DNA of 64,000 nt, taken from CAVZVZ01 sp963778895 (GTDB lineage Bacteria; Actinomycetota; Acidimicrobiia; Acidimicrobiales; Acidimicrobilacustridaceae). The stretch lies in contig CAVZVZ010000001.1 of assembly GCA_963778895.1 (NCBI GenBank), forward strand, positions 1 to 64,000, in the 5' to 3' direction. This document shows positions 60,654-64,000 of this stretch, one piece after another. The position numbers and the translations under genes were made by a program. Numbering within the stretch: position 1 is the first letter of the stretch; each line of letters opens with the position of its first letter. The notes under the pieces were generated by a model. It was not told the origin of the DNA. It saw only the letters and a list, made by a program, of their open reading frames with translations, and searched no databases.

Positions 60654-61225
60654 TGGCCAGCCTCGTCGAGAAGATCGTCGCCATCGAAGGCGCGTTGCGT
60701 GACGCCGACGTCCCTCACGCGTTCGGCGGCGCGCTCGCCCTCGCCTTCCACGTCGAGGAGCCGCGGGCGACACGGGACATCGACGTCAACGTCTTCGCAC
60801 CGTCAGAGAAGGCCCAGGCGATCTTCGACGCGCTGCCGAAGGCCGTGCGGTGGACGCCCAAGGACGTTCGACAAGTCGAGAAGGCCGGGCAGGTCCGGTT
60901 GTTCTGGGACGACAACCCCGTCGACCTCTTCTTCTCGACGCATGCGTTCCACGATCGCGCCGAGTCCGAGATCATCGAGGTGCCCTTTGCCGAAACCACG
61001 ATCCCCGTCCTCGGCGCGACCGAGCTCGCGGTGTTCAAGGCGTTCTTCAACCGGACGAAGGACTGGGCCGACATCGAGGCCATGGTCGACGCCGGATCCG
61101 TCGACCTGCACCGCGCCCTCGGCTGGTTGGTCGATCTCCTGGGAGCCGACGACGAGCGCTTGACCCGGATGCGATCCTTGCTCGATCGTCAGTCGCCGGG
61201 GGAGGAGCCGACATTCCCACGTTGA
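60653..61225 (+). CDS. nucleotidyltransferase-fold protein, probable toxin (AbiEii-like)
   Basis: This 190-residue protein has a minimal nucleotidyltransferase core. It carries DVPHAFGGALALAFHVEEPR with the conserved Gly-Gly, and TRDIDVNVFAPSEKAQAIFD with the metal-binding DxD. PVDLFFSTHAFHDRAESEII supplies the third acidic residue. The helix AVFKAFFNRTKDWADIEAMV is typical of AbiEii/DUF6036-like members. Such proteins act as toxins that modify tRNA or proteins with nucleotides and are held in check by the upstream HTH protein. All catalytic residues appear intact. Its stop overlaps the next gene's TTG start. Confidence 0.83.
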   Translation: MASLVEKIVAIEGALRDADVPHAFGGALALAFHVEEPRATRDIDVNVFAPSEKAQAIFDALPKAVRWTPKDVRQVEKAGQVRLFWDDNPVDLFFSTHAFHDRAESEIIEVPFAETTIPVLGATELAVFKAFFNRTKDWADIEAMVDAGSVDLHRALGWLVDLLGADDERLTRMRSLLDRQSPGEEPTFPR

Positions 61226-62481
61226 AGCGCACCGCTGAGAGATCGCACCATCGAGTCGACCTCGTCGTCGTCGCCGCGGTCACGGTCGTCGCCGTGGGAC
61301 TGCTGTACGCCCGGCTTCCGTTTGCCGCTCGACAGCTGTGGGCCGAGGACGGTCGGGATTTCCTGGGTGACGCCATGGAATTCGGCGCCATCCGCAGTCT
61401 CGGTCACAGCCAGGCCGGCTACTACCTCACCGTCTCCCGCTTGGGCGGTGTTCTGGCATCGCTGATGCCGCTGCGGGACGCAGCTCTGGTCATGTGGCTG
61501 TGGGTGGCGGCCGTCGTGGCGTGGTTGGTCGCGACCGTCACCGTGAGCTCGCGCACGTGGCTTCGCACATGGCCGGCACGCGTCGTCGTGGCCCTCGCCC
61601 TGGTGCTGCTGCCGGTGCTCGGCCAAGAGTCGATCGGCAACGCCGCGAACCTTCAGTTCGTCCTGCTGTTCGGCTCGCTCGTGGTCCTCATCAGCCGGTC
61701 TAGAGGCCGGTTCGAGACAGTGAACGGATGCATTCTCTTGGTGGCCACCGGCCTCACTACACCGGTTGCCCTGGTCCTCGCTCCGTTCGCCGCGTTGCGC
61801 ATGGCTCAGCGTCGGTCGTGGCGGCCGGACGCCTACGTGATCTGGTGGGCCGCGGGCGTCGCAGTGCAATGGATCGCCATCGCGATCACTCGACCCGATC
61901 GCGGCCCGCGGCAAGGCGACACCGTCGCGGCGATGATTCCCCGGCTCGAGGTGTTCGGCGTCGAGCGAAACCTGTTCCCGATCCAGCTCGACGGCTACCG
62001 CGGCCCGATCTTCGCCGTCGTGTTCGCGGTGCTCGTCGCCATCGTGGCTGGACTGGCGTGGTGGCAGGGCCAACGCCTCCGCAGCGCATTGCTGGTTCTC
62101 GTGCCCGCCGTCGGAGTCGGCACGTTGATCCTGCTGGGTTGGTCGAGCGGATCGGCGAATCGCTACCTCGTGTTCACCGGCCTTTGCTTCGTCTGGACGG
62201 CGATGGCGGGAACCGAGACCGTGGCTGCCCTGGCGCCCTCGTCGTGGCACGCGCCGACGATCGCGTCGGCACTCGTAGCCGGCTTCCTGTTGCTGACGTT
62301 CGCCGCCAATCGGGCACCGAGCGACCTGCGCATCTCCGGGCCCACCTGGCACGCCGCAATCGACACAGCGCGCGCCGAGTGCCAGCGCCCGGAGCAATTC
62401 GTGCTGGTGCAGACCGCGCCGGTGCGCCCCGAGAAACCCTTCCAGTGGTACGTCCGGGTCGAGTGTCGCGATCTCGACTGA
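61222..62481 (+). CDS. multi-pass membrane protein coupled to the nucleotidyltransferase gene
   Basis: From TTG 61222 (TTGA overlap with the preceding stop) the protein has 419 residues. About ten hydrophobic segments are present, among them VDLVVVAAVTVVAVGLLYAR, AALVMWLWVAAVVAWLVATV, IFAVVFAVLVAIVAGLAWW and TIASALVAGFLLLTFAANR. An early outside loop contains QLWAEDGRDFLGDA, with acidic residues placed as in GT-C-type glycosyltransferases and related envelope proteins. No sure family assignment. The overlap with the toxin gene makes co-translation likely, though the TTG start needs proof. Confidence 0.7.
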   Translation: MKRTAERSHHRVDLVVVAAVTVVAVGLLYARLPFAARQLWAEDGRDFLGDAMEFGAIRSLGHSQAGYYLTVSRLGGVLASLMPLRDAALVMWLWVAAVVAWLVATVTVSSRTWLRTWPARVVVALALVLLPVLGQESIGNAANLQFVLLFGSLVVLISRSRGRFETVNGCILLVATGLTTPVALVLAPFAALRMAQRRSWRPDAYVIWWAAGVAVQWIAIAITRPDRGPRQGDTVAAMIPRLEVFGVERNLFPIQLDGYRGPIFAVVFAVLVAIVAGLAWWQGQRLRSALLVLVPAVGVGTLILLGWSSGSANRYLVFTGLCFVWTAMAGTETVAALAPSSWHAPTIASALVAGFLLLTFAANRAPSDLRISGPTWHAAIDTARAECQRPEQFVLVQTAPVRPEKPFQWYVRVECRDLD

Positions 62482-62491
62482 ACCGGGACCG

Positions 62492-63355
62492 CTACAGGAT
62501 GTCGCGCGCCCGGCCGAGGTGGGCTTTGACCTCGGAATCGAGGGTCACGTCGTCGGGTGGAAACGGATCATGACGTCCGGTGAGGGCCTCCACGAATGTC
62601 TCGGCGGAACCGGCCGGAGCCGGGTTGTCGGCCGGCCCGACATAGACACCCTCGTCGATCACCAGACGTAGCGGCACCGTCGGAAGGTCGTCGAACTGCA
62701 GTTGCGCATCGATCGGCTCGGTCGCACCGGGTCCCACCGGTTGCGGATCGTCGATCACGCCACCCTGCGCGCCCCCGAAGAGCAGCGAGTACCACGCGAC
62801 CACGGCCAGCTCGTCGGCCTCGGGTGTGGTCGCGAGCCCGAGTCCCATGAGCACGTCGCGCTCGTGCAGCCACGAGTCCCACAGGGCATGGCCCAGGGTC
62901 AGCCGGGCGGATACGTGGCCGATCGGCGCTTCGCACACCGCGCTCCAATCGGCCGCGTCGAAACCTTCGACCGTTTTGCGGAGCAGTGCGGCGTTGGTCG
63001 TGAAGGCCTCGAAGACCTCGGCGGTGGTCAGGGACGACCGCGAGTCGACCAACGCCAGAGGCGTGGCCTTCGGATCGAAGTCGCGGAGATAGGAAGTCGG
63101 TTCACCACCTCGACCGGACTCCAAGGACAGGGCCCAGAAGGCATCGACGTCGACGAGATGGCCGATGACGTCACGGTTGGTCCATTCGGCGCAGCGGCTC
63201 TGAGTGAGCCACTGCTCCTCGTCGAGCGAGGCGAGCGCGTTCTCGAATCGGTCGCGATGACGCATCCACGGTTCGACGACGTCACCCAGCGCGGGGTCGA
63301 CCTCGAGCCGTATACCGCTGTCGGAGTAGTAGTGCCGAAGTGGTCGACTGCCCAT
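62492..63355 (-). CDS. mycothiol-dependent maleylpyruvate-isomerase-like (DinB-fold) protein
   Basis: This 287-residue protein starts with ATG at 63355. The N-terminal four-helix DinB/MDMPI fold is seen in DRFENALASLDEEQWLTQSR, AEWTNRDVIGHLVDVDAFWA and ARLTLGHALWDSWLHERDVL, with the histidines GHLVDVD, GHALWD and LHERD as metal ligands. A beta-rich C-terminal part (DDLPTVPLRLVIDEGVYVG) resembles the SCP2-like domain of the family. Members use mycothiol as cofactor or have unknown substrates. It is convergent with the membrane-protein gene. Confidence 0.83.
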   Translation of the reverse strand: MGSRPLRHYYSDSGIRLEVDPALGDVVEPWMRHRDRFENALASLDEEQWLTQSRCAEWTNRDVIGHLVDVDAFWALSLESGRGGEPTSYLRDFDPKATPLALVDSRSSLTTAEVFEAFTTNAALLRKTVEGFDAADWSAVCEAPIGHVSARLTLGHALWDSWLHERDVLMGLGLATTPEADELAVVAWYSLLFGGAQGGVIDDPQPVGPGATEPIDAQLQFDDLPTVPLRLVIDEGVYVGPADNPAPAGSAETFVEALTGRHDPFPPDDVTLDSEVKAHLGRARDIL

Positions 63356-63380
63356 CTGAACAGTCTGGCAGCTCGCCGCT

Positions 63381-64000
63381 TCAGCGTCCCCGTCGGCGGC
63401 CGGAGCCGCGAGGAGCGCGGGACGGGCGTGAACTGCCACGCCGAGTGCTGTCGGCCAACGAGGCCACGGTCTCGGTTGTCTGCGCGGCTTCGCGCTTCGC
63501 CTTGCGGCGAGCTGCGCCGCTGGGCCGATCCTTCGTGTTCGCACGACGGATGGGCTGCTCGTCGCGCTCTGCCGGCTGGGCTTCGTCGCGAGCCGGTTGG
63601 GCCTCGCGTCGAGCCGGCTTGGCTTCGCGTTGGGATGGCCGTGTCGAACGTTGCGCCGGCCGTGCATCGCGGCGGGCCGGACGGGCTTCGGGCCGGGTCG
63701 GAACGTCCTCGCGTCGCGACGGTTGGACATCGCCACCGTCGGGAGAGGTGAGTCCCTTCGGGTAGCCCAGCTCGCGTTGCAGCGCGGCGGCGTCCCGAGC
63801 CAGCTCGCCCGGCACGACGCTGACGACCAGACCCAACGCTCCCGCGCGGCCCGTGCGGCCCGACCGATGGATGTAAGCCTTGGCGTCGGCGGGCAGGTCG
63901 TAGTGCACGACACAGCCGACGTCGTCGACGTGGATACCGCGAGCCGCGACATCGGTCGCCACCAACGCGGCGACGTCACCGCTCCGGAAGGCTCGAAGAG
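63381..64000 (-). CDS. DEAD-box RNA helicase, C-terminal part (runs off the right edge)
   Basis: The visible part begins inside the second RecA-like domain: FRSGDVAALVATDVAARGIH (motif V) and AYIHRSGRTGRAGALGLVVS (motif VI with the Arg finger). A long basic, Arg/Pro/Glu-rich tail follows, with repeated units such as PARREAQPARDEAQPAERD, ending RAPRGSGRRRGR. Such tails bind RNA and suit cold or ribosome-assembly helicases. The N-terminal ATPase motifs lie beyond position 64000. Confidence 0.93.
   Translation of the reverse strand, partial: LRAFRSGDVAALVATDVAARGIHVDDVGCVVHYDLPADAKAYIHRSGRTGRAGALGLVVSVVPGELARDAAALQRELGYPKGLTSPDGGDVQPSRREDVPTRPEARPARRDARPAQRSTRPSQREAKPARREAQPARDEAQPAERDEQPIRRANTKDRPSGAARRKAKREAAQTTETVASLADSTRRGSSRPSRAPRGSGRRRGR

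Overview
The window is high-GC DNA with dense two-strand coding, many GTG/TTG starts and many 4-base stop/start overlaps. A 13E12/DUF222 HNH protein under an actinobacterial-type SOS box, WYL and XRE-MmyB regulators and an NfeD-SPFH pair all point to an actinobacterium; Acidimicrobiia or Thermoleophilia is my inference. Both edges cut genes. The sequence looks like incompletely polished long-read or metagenomic consensus: many clearly functional proteins are broken by single-base frame changes while keeping every active-site motif. For those genes I give the span of the whole gene and say where the frame moves.

Region by region. 1-8650: C-terminus of a spermidine-synthase-like membrane protein, a Yip1-type membrane protein, phosphoenolpyruvate carboxylase (heavily frameshifted), an intact membrane-anchored SpoIIE/PP2C phosphatase, a small membrane protein, an LssY_C-domain protein, and a beta-propeller lipoprotein that stops abruptly. 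8651-12617: a VapBC-type toxin-antitoxin pair fused directly onto the cut propeller gene, then a SWIM-SNF2 helicase. 12739-16533: small membrane protein, VOC-carboxymuconolactone decarboxylase fusion, SnoaL-like protein, remnants of a PadR-ABC locus, SRPBCC protein, membrane-anchored protein. 16656-19894: SOS-controlled 13E12 gene, XRE-MmyB regulator and divergent alpha/beta hydrolase. 19901-27865: CorA transporter, lipoprotein, NfeD-SPFH membrane-microdomain pair, amidase, and a DrrAB-type exporter divergent from a WYL regulator.

27869-36442 is rich in exported proteins: glycerophosphodiester phosphodiesterase, several lipoproteins or secreted proteins, an arylsulfatase, and a Calx-beta surface protein. 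36429-39288 is an ATPase-permease-haloalkane dehalogenase operon. 39418-44299: a duplicated-barrel protein, a CD225-type membrane protein, a large exported RTX-type protein made of three exact-period 852-bp modules, a Lys-rich lipoprotein and a cold-shock protein. 44495-52376: a neprosin-type protease with a coupled small Cys protein, a DUF4097 protein coupled to a class III nucleotide cyclase, RidA, an acyl-CoA-dehydrogenase-like flavoprotein, a pentapeptide-repeat protein, a TauD-type dioxygenase and a phytoene-desaturase-like oxidoreductase.

52485-59080 encodes a two-subunit AddAB/RecB-like helicase-nuclease (Fe-S nuclease subunit plus UvrD helicase-nuclease). 59270-62481 holds a sigma-like protein with a coupled small partner, then a palindrome-controlled HTH-nucleotidyltransferase pair of toxin-antitoxin type coupled to a multi-pass membrane protein. 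The right edge holds a mycothiol-dependent-isomerase-like protein and the C-terminus of a DEAD-box RNA helicase. The items most worth following up are the SOS box lying on the start codon of the 13E12 gene, the signal-less neprosin with its separate small partner, the HTH-nucleotidyltransferase-membrane operon, the VOC-decarboxylase fusion and the 852-bp RTX modules.
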